In this document: positions 26,943 to 34,428 of the stretch, piece by piece
Numbering within the stretch: position 1 is the first letter of the stretch
Layout: every line of letters starts with the position of its first letter
Program-made: the position numbers and the translations under genes
The notes under the pieces: model-generated
The model's database searches: none
Seen by the model: the letters and a program-made list of their open reading frames with translations, nothing else
What the model was told of the DNA's origin: nothing
Source: an uncultured Odoribacter sp.
Lineage (GTDB): Bacteria > Bacteroidota > Bacteroidia > Bacteroidales > Marinifilaceae
DNA length: 37,363 nt
Direction: 5' to 3'
Assembly (NCBI GenBank): GCA_900541415.1
Contig: UQJP01000033.1
Location: forward strand, 1-37,363

Positions 26943-27620
26943 ATGAATAAAATACGAATTGTCACTGTTGTATCAGTATTGGTCTGTGCTTGTACTTCTT
27001 ATGCGCAGCCATCGGAACTCTTTTATCAAAAAAACAAGTTACAAGAAAAGCAGAAGATTGTTTTTACGGGGGGAGCCCTGTTGGAAAGTAATTTATCCGG
27101 TTTTTTCCATTCCGGGGTGGAAAATGGAAATAGTATTATGAGGGCCGGATTCAGTGTCGGAGGTTTCTTGAATTTAGGTATTTCACCTTCTTTTTCTGTA
27201 CAAGGAGAAATGTTGTTTCACTGTAAAAATTCCGGGTTTGAATGGGATAGCCAAAAAGGAGATTTTTCTTATTGGGGTATGGAAATACCTGTTTATGCAA
27301 TGTATCATTATGTTTTTTCAAAAGGCAACCGCTTACACGTTGGAATAGGGCCTTATACGGAGTTTGGTTTCGGTGCAAAATTTAAGTGCGGAGGAGAGAA
27401 AGTGGATCTTTATGAGAAGGACGGAAGTACCGGACTGCCCGCCTTGCAAGATTCAAATACAGGGTTTGGTATAAAAATCGGATATGAGTTTGTTTCTGGT
27501 TTTCAGGTTAATGCGGGTTACAAGGCAAGTGTGAGCAATTTGCTTGACGCAAACAGCAGCCGGATAAAAATGCATCCCCAGGCTATAAGTGTTGGATTAG
27601 CTTATCGCTTTAGGAAATAA
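26943..27620 (+). CDS. PorT-like outer-membrane beta-barrel protein
   Basis: This 225-residue protein has a signal peptide (MNKIRIVTVVSVLVCACTSYAQ) with a cut after SYAQ or just before. The mature part shows repeated amphipathic strands with aromatic ends, such as FSVGGFLNLGISPSFSVQGE, MEIPVYAMYHYVF, LHVGIGPYTEFGFGAKF, TGFGIKIGYEFVSGFQVNAGY and AISVGLAYRFRK at the end. This is the pattern of the Bacteroidetes outer_membrane_beta-barrel (PorT-like) family, about eight strands. The function is not known. A TACTTTTA box (26913-26920), one change from TAnnTTTG, lies upstream. It is followed after 22 nt by the Omp85-like gene, so the two are probably an operon. Confidence 0.8.
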   Translation: MNKIRIVTVVSVLVCACTSYAQPSELFYQKNKLQEKQKIVFTGGALLESNLSGFFHSGVENGNSIMRAGFSVGGFLNLGISPSFSVQGEMLFHCKNSGFEWDSQKGDFSYWGMEIPVYAMYHYVFSKGNRLHVGIGPYTEFGFGAKFKCGGEKVDLYEKDGSTGLPALQDSNTGFGIKIGYEFVSGFQVNAGYKASVSNLLDANSSRIKMHPQAISVGLAYRFRK

Positions 27621-27642
27621 CTCCTTAATTTCATAAATAACA

Positions 27643-28770
27643 ATGAAACATATCTCAATTATAACTGTCTTATTATTTATAGGTATATTTAATTCATACT
27701 CACAAGAATTTGAAGATAAGGGATTTAAAAAATATTGGAATAGCCTTGTTCACGGAAATGTGGATAAGACTTTTGAAAAGAAAATGGATATGAGTTTTGT
27801 TATAGCCCCTTCATACACTCGCGAAGGAAGTTTCGGGATCGGTGGGGCTGCAACCGCATTATACCGTGTGGATAGAACGGACTCGATGATGCAACCTTCC
27901 GATATATCTTTATCGGGGAATGCTTCTATTAATGGTTTTTATTCGCTGTCTGTGAAAGGGAATAATAACTTTAGAGGAAACAGGGCAAGATTGACCTATT
28001 GGCTGGCTTTTCAATATAAGAATTTAGACTTTTGGGGAATTTCATATAAGTGGTGTTCGATAAATCCTATAACGGAATATACTAAACGTATGATAAAGTG
28101 GGAATCTGATTATGTGTATAAAATGACAAAGGACTTCCACATAGGTGCAGCCCTGAACATCAATTATACAGATGCTTCGAATCTGACAAATCCGGCTTAT
28201 TTGGAAGGCCAAAAGGATGCTTATCTTTTCACAGGAATCGGGTTGTCAATGTCATACGATACCCGTGATTTTATATTGAATCCCAAACGCGGCGTTTATT
28301 TCATGGTAAAAGAAGTGTATTACCCCAATTTTGCATGTACGTATAGTAAGGATATATTTTGTACGACTGCAATTTTCGATTATTTCCAAAAGGCATGGGA
28401 AGGGGGTGTTTTTGCTTTTGACCTCTACGGTCAGTTTAACGGTAAAAACATTCCCTGGGTATTACGTGAAGAGTTGGGGAGCGGCAGTAGCAGGATGCGT
28501 GGATATTATGCAGGACGTTATATCGACAATAACCAAATCGCCACGCAATTGGAGCTTAGACAACATATTTACAATCGTATTGGATGTGTGGCATGGGTTG
28601 GTGGCGGAACGGTTTTTCCTTCCTTTGACAATTTAAAATTGAAAAATGTTTTACCTAATTACGGTTTGGGCTTGAGGATTGAATTTAAGCACCATGTGAA
28701 CTTACGGATTGATTATGGGTTCGGAAAAGAAGCTGCAGGATTTGTTTTTCAATTTGCAGAAGCATTTTAG
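27643..28770 (+). CDS. BamA/TamA-type (Omp85) outer-membrane barrel without POTRA domains
   Basis: This 375-residue protein has a signal peptide (MKHISIITVLLFIGIFNSYSQ) and then a 16-strand-type Omp85 barrel. The key loop-6 motif is ELGSGSSRMRGYYAGRY, where the conserved RGY (VRGF/Y) is visible. Next comes NNQIATQLELRQ, and the last strands include VNLRIDYGFGKEAAGF. It ends in phenylalanine, as barrels recognised by BAM do. Only about 45 residues separate the signal peptide from the barrel, so there is no room for POTRA domains. Members of this group are known as patatin-unrelated surface antigen (D15) proteins; their role is unclear, with lipid or small-molecule passage suggested for some. 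The gene sits 22 nt after the PorT-like barrel gene. Confidence 0.85.
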   Translation: MKHISIITVLLFIGIFNSYSQEFEDKGFKKYWNSLVHGNVDKTFEKKMDMSFVIAPSYTREGSFGIGGAATALYRVDRTDSMMQPSDISLSGNASINGFYSLSVKGNNNFRGNRARLTYWLAFQYKNLDFWGISYKWCSINPITEYTKRMIKWESDYVYKMTKDFHIGAALNINYTDASNLTNPAYLEGQKDAYLFTGIGLSMSYDTRDFILNPKRGVYFMVKEVYYPNFACTYSKDIFCTTAIFDYFQKAWEGGVFAFDLYGQFNGKNIPWVLREELGSGSSRMRGYYAGRYIDNNQIATQLELRQHIYNRIGCVAWVGGGTVFPSFDNLKLKNVLPNYGLGLRIEFKHHVNLRIDYGFGKEAAGFVFQFAEAF

Positions 28771-28807
28771 GGTAACTGGATGAAAATAAGATAAAATAGA
28801 AGTGGTG

Positions 28808-28850
28808 TTTGAAAAAGAAAGAATGTTGTTTTTTCAAGCGCTCTTTTTTT
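28808..28850 (+). terminator. Possible terminator after the Omp85-like gene
   Basis: TTGAAAAA (28809-28816) can pair with TTTTTCAA (28830-28837), and a run of seven T lies at 28844-28850. The stem is AT-rich and the T run is offset by 6 nt, so support is moderate. The rest of the 28771-29095 gap is AT-rich and holds only the promoter of the Crp/Fnr gene. Confidence 0.35.
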
Positions 28851-29037
28851 GTATTTTTACATAAGCTACAAGTATAAAAATACGAGGAAACGGAAGTAAA
28901 GGTCTAATATTTACTTTTATTCTTGTTGTTGTAATTTTGTATTTCTATTTTCTAAAGATCACTTGATTTGTATACAGATTGCATGTTTTAAAAATAAACA
29001 TTCGACTCGTATTTCTATGTAATGATTTTATATTTAG

Positions 29038-29068
29038 TTGTGTATCAAAACAAGGGGTATTATGTTTT
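29038..29068 (+). promoter_or_regulatory. Putative promoter of the Crp/Fnr regulator
   Basis: TTG (29038-29040), a 20-bp spacer and TATGTTTT (29061-29068) match the Bacteroidetes promoter pattern with one change. The leader would be about 20 nt. Confidence 0.42.
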
Positions 29069-29095
29069 TAATTGTTAGTTATTTAGGCTAAGTAT

Positions 29096-29647
29096 ATGGA
29101 ATATTTTATTAAAAAACAGCAGGAGATATATCCTATTTCTTTGGAGGGTGTTGATATGTTGCTTCGGGACATGGTGGAAGTGAGATATAAGAAAGGGGAA
29201 GCCGTTGTGAGTGAAGGGCAGCGTGTCCGGGATGCTTATTTTGTGAAAGAGGGGTTGGTAAGGTCTTATGTGATGAGGGAAGACAAGGATATAACTTTGT
29301 GGTTTGCAACCGTGGGAGATATGGCGGTGGGAGGTCCCGGCGAAATTTTGACGATGAATGTGGAAGCCTTGGAGGATAGTGTGTTGCTCAAGATTCCACA
29401 ATCGAAACTGGAAGATTTATACCATCATTCGCTGGAATTGGCTAATTGGGGGCGTAAATTGGTGGAAAAATATTTGTCGGAGTATGAGCATTATTTCATT
29501 CATTATAGCTGGAACGATGCCGGCGAACAATATGAAATGTTGGTGAAAGCCTATCCGGAATTAATACGGAAGATTCCTTTAAAACATATTGCTTCCTATT
29601 TGCAAATCACGCCGCAATCTTTAAGCCGTATCCGGGCTAAAAAATAA
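29096..29647 (+). CDS. Crp/Fnr family transcriptional regulator
   Basis: This 183-residue protein has a cyclic-nucleotide-binding-like beta roll (residues about 25-110: VRYKKGEAVVSEGQRVRDAYFVKEG and LWFATVGDMAVGG). The C-terminal winged helix is short: IPLKHIASYLQITPQSLSRIRAKK, which is the recognition-helix pattern of Bacteroidetes Crp/Fnr proteins. No cysteine cluster is present, so it is not an FNR-type oxygen sensor, and the ligand is unknown. The MATE gene follows after 87 nt, with a palindrome in its promoter, so this regulator may control the exporter. Confidence 0.88.
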   Translation: MEYFIKKQQEIYPISLEGVDMLLRDMVEVRYKKGEAVVSEGQRVRDAYFVKEGLVRSYVMREDKDITLWFATVGDMAVGGPGEILTMNVEALEDSVLLKIPQSKLEDLYHHSLELANWGRKLVEKYLSEYEHYFIHYSWNDAGEQYEMLVKAYPELIRKIPLKHIASYLQITPQSLSRIRAKK

Positions 29648-29663
29648 TCACCTTTAAATACCG

Positions 29664-29683
29664 AAATTACCATAGGGTAATTT
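29664..29683. promoter_or_regulatory. Perfect inverted repeat at the MATE promoter, candidate operator
   Basis: AAATTACC (29664-29671) and GGTAATTT (29676-29683) form a perfect 8-bp dyad with a 4-bp centre. It reaches the -33 region of the promoter for the MATE gene. A 20-bp dyad at this place suits binding of a dimer such as the Crp/Fnr protein encoded just upstream. It lies 17 nt after that gene and is not followed by a T run, so it does not look like a terminator. Confidence 0.55.
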
Positions 29684-29710
29684 AATCCTGCACTCCGTTG
29701 CCTATTTTTG
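29681..29710 (+). promoter_or_regulatory. Putative promoter of the MATE gene
   Basis: TATTTTTG (29703-29710) is an exact TAnnTTTG box. TTT (29681-29683), 19 bp upstream, is an incomplete -33 element that overlaps the inverted repeat. Weak -33 elements are common at promoters that need an activator. The leader would be about 18 nt. Confidence 0.5.
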
Positions 29711-29722
29711 CAGCCGTAATTT

Positions 29723-29730
29723 AAGGAGGT
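29723..29730 (+). promoter_or_regulatory. Strong Shine-Dalgarno site of the MATE gene
   Basis: AAGGAGGT fully complements the 3' end of 16S rRNA and lies 4 nt before ATG 29735. It therefore argues against the in-frame GTG at 29729. Such a strong site is unusual in this window, where most starts lack one. Confidence 0.65.
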
Positions 29731-29734
29731 GGTA

Positions 29735-31207
29735 ATGAATACGGTTGGAAATATCGGGCATAATGTGTCTGCGGAAGAGCGTGAGCTTGCTGGAAGAGGG
29801 ATTCCCGGCTTATTTTTTAAGTTTGCTTTGCCCGGAGTGGTAGGGTTGCTTTTTGTGGGGATTCAGTCTATTATCGACGGAATCGTATTGGGGCGTTGGA
29901 TGGGAGCGAATGCCCTTGCCAGCGTGAATTTAGTGTTGCCGTGTTATAGTTTTATGACGGCTTTTGCGATTGTTATGGGGGTGGGATGCCAGACTTTAAT
30001 CGGTATTTGCCTGGGACGGCGTGACCGGAAAGGAGCGAATGATGCTTTTACAACGGCTTTTCTGTTTTTATCTGTTTTTTCTTCTTTGGTCAGCCTGTTG
30101 ATTTTTGTATTTGCCGGGGAGATTGCTGTCTGGCTGGGTGCGAATGAGGCGCTACAAGCCGGAGCTGTGGAGTATATCCGGGCTTTAGTTCCCTTTTTCC
30201 CCGTGCTTTCCGTTATGTTTTTGGGCGATTATGTGCTGAAAGCCACGGGACATCCTCTGTACGCCATGTTGGTGCTGAGCGGTACTGTGATATTGAATAT
30301 CGTTCTTAATTTATTATTTGTTGTTCGCCTGGAGTGGGGAATCACGGGGGCAGGGTTGGCGACAGGTTTTGCTTTTACCGTTGGCCTGATTTTGAACTAT
30401 TTTTTACTGGTCGGAAAACGGAGCCTGCTCCCCTTGTCGGCGGGACGTTTTCGGCATCGTTGGGTGTGGAAGATGTTCTATAACGGTTCGTCGGAGGGTA
30501 TGTCTGAATTGTCGGCCGGGATTACTGTGTATCTGTTCAATATAACGATGATGCATTATTTAGGAGAACAGGGGGTGGCGGCTTTCACTGCTACCAATTA
30601 TGTATTGTTTATCGGAACGACTATTTTTTTAGGCATTTCCGATGGGTGCATTCCAATCATGAGCTATAATTTCGGTGCAGGACGTTTAGACCGGGTCAGA
30701 GCGACTTTAAGGATGGCATTCCGGACGAATCTGATCCTGGGGATGTTGCTTTTCTGTGTGTTGTTTTTTGGTGGGGAACATATTGTTTCTTTATTTTTCC
30801 GGTCGGGCGACGCTGACGTGTTACGGATAGCCGTGATGGGAACTTCTATTTATGCCTTTGCTTTTTTGATGAATGGGCTGAATATTTTAGCGTCGAGTTA
30901 TTTCACGGCGATGGGAAATGCACAAATTTCGATTATTATTTCCCTGTTAAGAGGTTTGGTGTTTGTGGGGATCGGTATTGTTGTGTTTCCGGTGTTATTC
31001 GGAATTGAAAGTATTTGGTATGACGTTCCTGTGGCGGAGGCCTTTACGTTGTTTGTTTCTTTATGGCTGATCAGAAAATCGTTCCGGGTAGGGGTTGATT
31101 GTGGAAAACCGATTGTGTCTCAGCCTGAGAGGGTGCCTGTGTCCTCCAGGGAACAGATTCCTAAAAACAAGGGACAGGATCGTTTTGAAGATGTTTTCTT
31201 GCATTAG
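29735..31207 (+). CDS. MATE family multidrug/cation exporter
   Basis: This 490-residue integral membrane protein has the two-repeat MATE layout with about 12 membrane helices. The first repeat begins KFALPGVVGLLFVGIQSIID and contains GRWMGANALASVNLVLP; the second begins MFYNGSSEGMSELSAGITV and contains GISDGCIPIMSYNFGAG. These match the MATE signature for Na+- or H+-driven export of drugs and cationic compounds. The last 45 residues after the final helix are hydrophilic and variable. ATG 29735 was chosen because of the AAGGAGGT site. The order Crp/Fnr regulator then MATE exporter suggests regulated export. Confidence 0.92.
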   Translation: MNTVGNIGHNVSAEERELAGRGIPGLFFKFALPGVVGLLFVGIQSIIDGIVLGRWMGANALASVNLVLPCYSFMTAFAIVMGVGCQTLIGICLGRRDRKGANDAFTTAFLFLSVFSSLVSLLIFVFAGEIAVWLGANEALQAGAVEYIRALVPFFPVLSVMFLGDYVLKATGHPLYAMLVLSGTVILNIVLNLLFVVRLEWGITGAGLATGFAFTVGLILNYFLLVGKRSLLPLSAGRFRHRWVWKMFYNGSSEGMSELSAGITVYLFNITMMHYLGEQGVAAFTATNYVLFIGTTIFLGISDGCIPIMSYNFGAGRLDRVRATLRMAFRTNLILGMLLFCVLFFGGEHIVSLFFRSGDADVLRIAVMGTSIYAFAFLMNGLNILASSYFTAMGNAQISIIISLLRGLVFVGIGIVVFPVLFGIESIWYDVPVAEAFTLFVSLWLIRKSFRVGVDCGKPIVSQPERVPVSSREQIPKNKGQDRFEDVFLH

Positions 31208-31263
31208 GATGAATTGTAAAGTCAGGGAAGAGAAAAACAAGAGGGGAGAAAAAGCTATATAAT

Positions 31264-31300
31264 AACATTCCGGGTATCTTTAAAAAGTACCCGGAATGTT
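31264..31300. terminator. Bidirectional terminator between the MATE and SUI1 genes
   Basis: AACATTCCGGGTA (31264-31276) and TACCCGGAATGTT (31288-31300) form a perfect 13-bp stem with an 11-nt loop. It lies between two convergent genes. T-rich flanks are modest on both strands. Confidence 0.7.
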
Positions 31301-31355
31301 GGTTTTATGTCTTGAATGCTTGATTTTTCGTGATTTGGCAACAAATTCCGGGAAT

Positions 31356-31682
31356 TTATTTGGCCCGATAGCGGTGGTCTTTCAGAATGGCGAGCACTTT
31401 GTCTTTTAAGGCTCCCTGTATGATGATTTCACCGTCCTTAATGCTTCCGCCTACACCGCATTTGTTTTTTAATAGTTTTCCCAATTCTTTCAGGTCGTCT
31501 TCTTTTCCCACAAATCCTTGCACCAAAGTAACTGTTTTTCCACCTCTCTGTTTAGAATCGAGGGTCACCCGCAGGTTTTGTTTTTCCGGGCTTAGAGTTT
31601 CCGCTTCGGAAGTTTCATTGTATTCGTAATTGAAATCAGGATTGGTGGAATAGACTACGTTGATCCGTTTTTTTTTATCCAT
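31356..31682 (-). CDS. yciH: SUI1/YciH-type translation initiation factor homologue
   Basis: This 108-residue protein belongs to the SUI1 (eIF1-like) family. The core reads LRVTLDSKQRGGKTVTLVQGF, then LGKLLKNKCGVGGSIKDGEIIIQG and VLAILKDHRYRAK. These are the typical R.GGK.VT...G and CG.GG..K.G.I..QG blocks. The eukaryotic relative monitors start-codon choice. The bacterial role is not well settled, and a part in start-site fidelity or a stress response has been proposed. The N-terminal 35 residues are polar and variable. It is monocistronic, convergent with the MATE gene. Confidence 0.93.
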   Translation of the reverse strand: MDKKKRINVVYSTNPDFNYEYNETSEAETLSPEKQNLRVTLDSKQRGGKTVTLVQGFVGKEDDLKELGKLLKNKCGVGGSIKDGEIIIQGALKDKVLAILKDHRYRAK

Positions 31683-31886
31683 GTTTCTATTTTTTTGATA
31701 TTGGAAGACTTTGGCAGGGAAGACTTAAAAAACAAAATCTGAATTTATTTGCCTGTCTTTTTAAGGCTATTTTTCCGATCCGTTTTTAAATGTCCCTGAT
31801 TTTAGTTGTTTCTTTGTATCTGTTGTCCAGAAATTACATTTTTCCGTACAAATATAAGTGTTTTTGTTTAATTTTCATTCAAAACA

Positions 31887-31916
31887 TTGTTTGTGAGGAA
31901 ATAGAAAGTAATTTTG
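31887..31916 (+). promoter_or_regulatory. Putative promoter of nfnAB
   Basis: TTG (31887-31889), a 19-bp spacer and TAATTTTG (31909-31916) match the Bacteroidetes promoter pattern with an exact -7 box. Transcription would start near 31923, leaving a leader of about 70 nt. The 31683-31994 gap holds this promoter; a 70-residue open frame across it (31790-32002) shows no motif and is not called. Confidence 0.55.
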
Positions 31917-31994
31917 CAGTCGTAAATTTTAAGAGGGTGCAGGCGATATGTTCAAGTTTGTTGTCTGTGATAACCGTTTTTAACCTAAATAGAG

Positions 31995-32810
31995 ATGAAT
32001 AAGATTCTGAAAAAAACGTATTTTTCTGAGAAAGTTGTGCAGATGGTGGTGGAAGCACCGATGATCGCAAAGTCGCGCAAGCCGGGTAATTTTGTGATTG
32101 TCCGGGTGGGAGAGAAAGGGGAACGAATGCCGCTTACTATTTCTGATGCCGATGTCGAGAAGGGAACAATAACGCTGGTTATACAGAAGATGGGAGTTTC
32201 TTCCACCAAGTTGTGTAATTTGAATGAGGGGGATTACATTACGGATTTGGTTGGGCCGTTGGGTAAACCTACCGAAATAGCTAAGGTCGGTACCGTGCTG
32301 GCTTGTGGCGGTGGTGTTGGGATGGCTCCTCTGTTGCCTATTGTTCAGGGATTTAAGGCTGCCGGAAACCGTGTGGTTACGATTATTGCCGCCCGGACAA
32401 AAGAGTTGGTGATTTTGGAAGAGGAAGTACGTAAGGTTTCGGATGAAGTGATTATTATGACGGACGACGGGAGTTATGGAAAAAAAGGTTTGGTCACTGC
32501 CGGAATGGAAGAGGTGATTGCCCGTGAGAAGGTGGATTTATGCCTGACGCTCGGTCCTGCCATTATGATGAAATTTTGTTCATTGCTGACTAAAAAGTAT
32601 GATATTCCCACGATTGCCAGCCTGAATGCCATTATGGTGGACGGTACGGGCATGTGTGGAGCTTGCCGGGTGACTGTGGGAGGTAAAACGAAGTTTACCT
32701 GTGTGGATGGCCCGGAATTCGATGCGCACCAGATTGATTTCGACGAGATGTTGGCAAGATTGGGAGGTTATAAGGAGATCGAGACGGAGAAAATGGAAGA
32801 CATGAACTGA
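31995..32810 (+). CDS. nfnA: NADH-dependent ferredoxin:NADP+ oxidoreductase subunit alpha
   Basis: This 271-residue flavoprotein resembles NfnA and the PyrK-type electron-transfer subunit. The N-terminal FAD domain has RMPLTISDAD; the NAD-binding half has LACGGGVGMAPLLPIVQG. The [2Fe-2S] cluster ligands are D216 or a nearby acidic residue, C221, C224 and C236 in DGTGMCGACRVTVGG and FTCVDG. NfnAB couples reduction of NADP+ by reduced ferredoxin and NADH, an electron-bifurcating step in many anaerobes. The downstream nfnB gene starts 17 nt after the stop, which fixes this as the Nfn pair and not a dihydroorotate dehydrogenase subunit. Pipelines often name it sulfide/dihydroorotate dehydrogenase-like FAD/NAD-binding protein. 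Confidence 0.92.
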   Translation: MNKILKKTYFSEKVVQMVVEAPMIAKSRKPGNFVIVRVGEKGERMPLTISDADVEKGTITLVIQKMGVSSTKLCNLNEGDYITDLVGPLGKPTEIAKVGTVLACGGGVGMAPLLPIVQGFKAAGNRVVTIIAARTKELVILEEEVRKVSDEVIIMTDDGSYGKKGLVTAGMEEVIAREKVDLCLTLGPAIMMKFCSLLTKKYDIPTIASLNAIMVDGTGMCGACRVTVGGKTKFTCVDGPEFDAHQIDFDEMLARLGGYKEIETEKMEDMN

Positions 32811-32827
32811 TAAAATTGGAAAAGAAA

Positions 32828-34282
32828 ATGATAAGCGATAGAAATTCGGAATGGAGAAAAGCCCTCCGTGAAAATGTAAAAGCTAAAGAAAGAACAGGAA
32901 TCGAGCGGGTGAAGATGCCCGAACGTAGTCCGGCGGAACGTATTACCAGTCAGAGAATGGAGGTGAATATGGGACTGACCGAGGAGATGGCGAGACAGGA
33001 GGCTAAACGGTGTATGGATTGTGTGAATCCCACTTGTATGGAAGGGTGTCCTGTAAATATCGATATTCCGGGATTTATAAAGAATATAGAGAGGGGAGAG
33101 ATTTTAGAGGCGGCAGCCGTATTGAAACAAACGAGTGCTTTACCGGCTGTTTGTGGGCGGGTATGCCCGCAGGAAAAGCAATGTGAATCGAAATGTTTTT
33201 ATTTGCAGAAAATGAAGAAAGATCCGGTTGCTATCGGGTATCTGGAACGTTTTGCCGCTGATTATGAAAGGGAATCCGGAAAGATTTCCATCCCGGAGGT
33301 TGCGGCCCCGAACGGGATTAAAATTGCCGTGATCGGTTCCGGCCCTTCCGGTTTGTCGTTTGCCGGAGATATGGTGAAGCGGGGATATGATGTCACGGTG
33401 TTCGAGGCCCTGCATGAAATCGGGGGAGTGCTGAAATATGGTATTCCGGAGTTTCGTTTGCCGAATCATATTGTGGATGTAGAGATCGACAATCTTCGCA
33501 AAATGGGTGTGAAGTTTATCACGAATTTCATTGTTGGGATGACCGAAGGGATCGAGGAGTTGAAGAAAGAGGGATTCCAGGGCTTTTATGTGGCATCCGG
33601 CGCAGGATTGCCTAATTTTATGAATATACCGGGAGAGAATGCCAATGGTGTTCTTTCGTCGAATGAGTATCTTACCCGTGTGAATTTAATGGGAGCCGAT
33701 AGCGAGGAAGCCGATACTCCTGTTTTCCGGGGACAAAATGTGGTGGTTGTCGGCGGAGGAAATACCGCTATGGATTCTGTGCGTACGGCTAAAAGGTTGG
33801 GAGCGAAAAGGGCCATGATCGTGTATCGCCGGAGCGAGGAAGAAATGCCTGCCCGTTTGGAAGAGGTGAAGCATGCGAAAGAGGAGGGCTGTGAGTTTAT
33901 CACATTGACCAACCCGGTAGAGTATATTCAGGATGAACGCGGACGGGTGAAACAGGTGAAGGTACAGAAAATGGCTTTGGGCGAACCGGACGCAAGCGGC
34001 AGGCGCAGTCCTGTTCCGGTGGAAGGAAGCGAATATCTGATCGATGCGGATGTGGTGGTGGTGGCTGTGGGAGTATCTCCCAATCCTATTGTGCCGCGTT
34101 CGGTGTCGGGATTGGAAGTTTCACGGAAAGGGACGATTGTGGTGGACGATTCCACCATGCAGTCGAACATCCCGAATCTGTATGCCGGTGGCGATATTGT
34201 GCGTGGCGGGGCTACCGTTATCCTGGCTATGGGCGACGGACGGCGTGCGGCTGCACATATGGATGAAGCTTTCGGAAAGTGA
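32828..34282 (+). CDS. nfnB: NADPH-dependent glutamate synthase small-chain-like subunit NfnB
   Basis: This 484-residue protein belongs to the GltD/NfnB family. I chose ATG 32828 (MISDRNSEW) in place of an in-frame TTG at 32816. The N-terminal domain carries cysteines for two [4Fe-4S] clusters: CMDCVNPTCMEGCPVNIDIP and VCGRVCPQEKQCESKC. The FAD-binding Rossmann motif is VIGSGPSGLSFAGDM (about residues 167-181), and the NADPH-binding one is VVVGGGNTAMDSVRTAKRLG (about 306-325). The late GGDIVRGGATVILAMGDGRRAA is the FAD-closing motif. Paired with NfnA it forms the bifurcating transhydrogenase; many databases call it gltA or glutamate synthase (NADPH) small subunit. No large glutamate synthase subunit is nearby, which supports the Nfn role. 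Confidence 0.92.
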   Translation: MISDRNSEWRKALRENVKAKERTGIERVKMPERSPAERITSQRMEVNMGLTEEMARQEAKRCMDCVNPTCMEGCPVNIDIPGFIKNIERGEILEAAAVLKQTSALPAVCGRVCPQEKQCESKCFYLQKMKKDPVAIGYLERFAADYERESGKISIPEVAAPNGIKIAVIGSGPSGLSFAGDMVKRGYDVTVFEALHEIGGVLKYGIPEFRLPNHIVDVEIDNLRKMGVKFITNFIVGMTEGIEELKKEGFQGFYVASGAGLPNFMNIPGENANGVLSSNEYLTRVNLMGADSEEADTPVFRGQNVVVVGGGNTAMDSVRTAKRLGAKRAMIVYRRSEEEMPARLEEVKHAKEEGCEFITLTNPVEYIQDERGRVKQVKVQKMALGEPDASGRRSPVPVEGSEYLIDADVVVVAVGVSPNPIVPRSVSGLEVSRKGTIVVDDSTMQSNIPNLYAGGDIVRGGATVILAMGDGRRAAAHMDEAFGK

Positions 34283-34315
34283 TATAAGCAGGTTCTAACC
34301 TGATGTTTTGAAAAG

Positions 34316-34360
34316 TTCCGGATTTTGCCTGAAAGTGGTGAAATCCGGAATTTTTATTTT
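34316..34360 (+). terminator. Rho-independent terminator after nfnB
   Basis: TTCCGGATTT (34316-34325) and AAATCCGGAA (34341-34350) form a perfect 10-bp stem with a 15-nt loop, followed by a T-rich run TTTTTATTTT. Confidence 0.8.
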
Positions 34361-34428
34361 ATCTTTAAAAGGGCAGGTGATAAACTTTTCTTGGCCCGGA
34401 ACGTTTATGTGGAAAATGAAGTATTGAA

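Noticed and set aside
31790..32002. 70-residue open frame upstream of nfnA
   Set aside because: It crosses a good promoter match for nfnA, overlaps the nfnA start, and has no motif.
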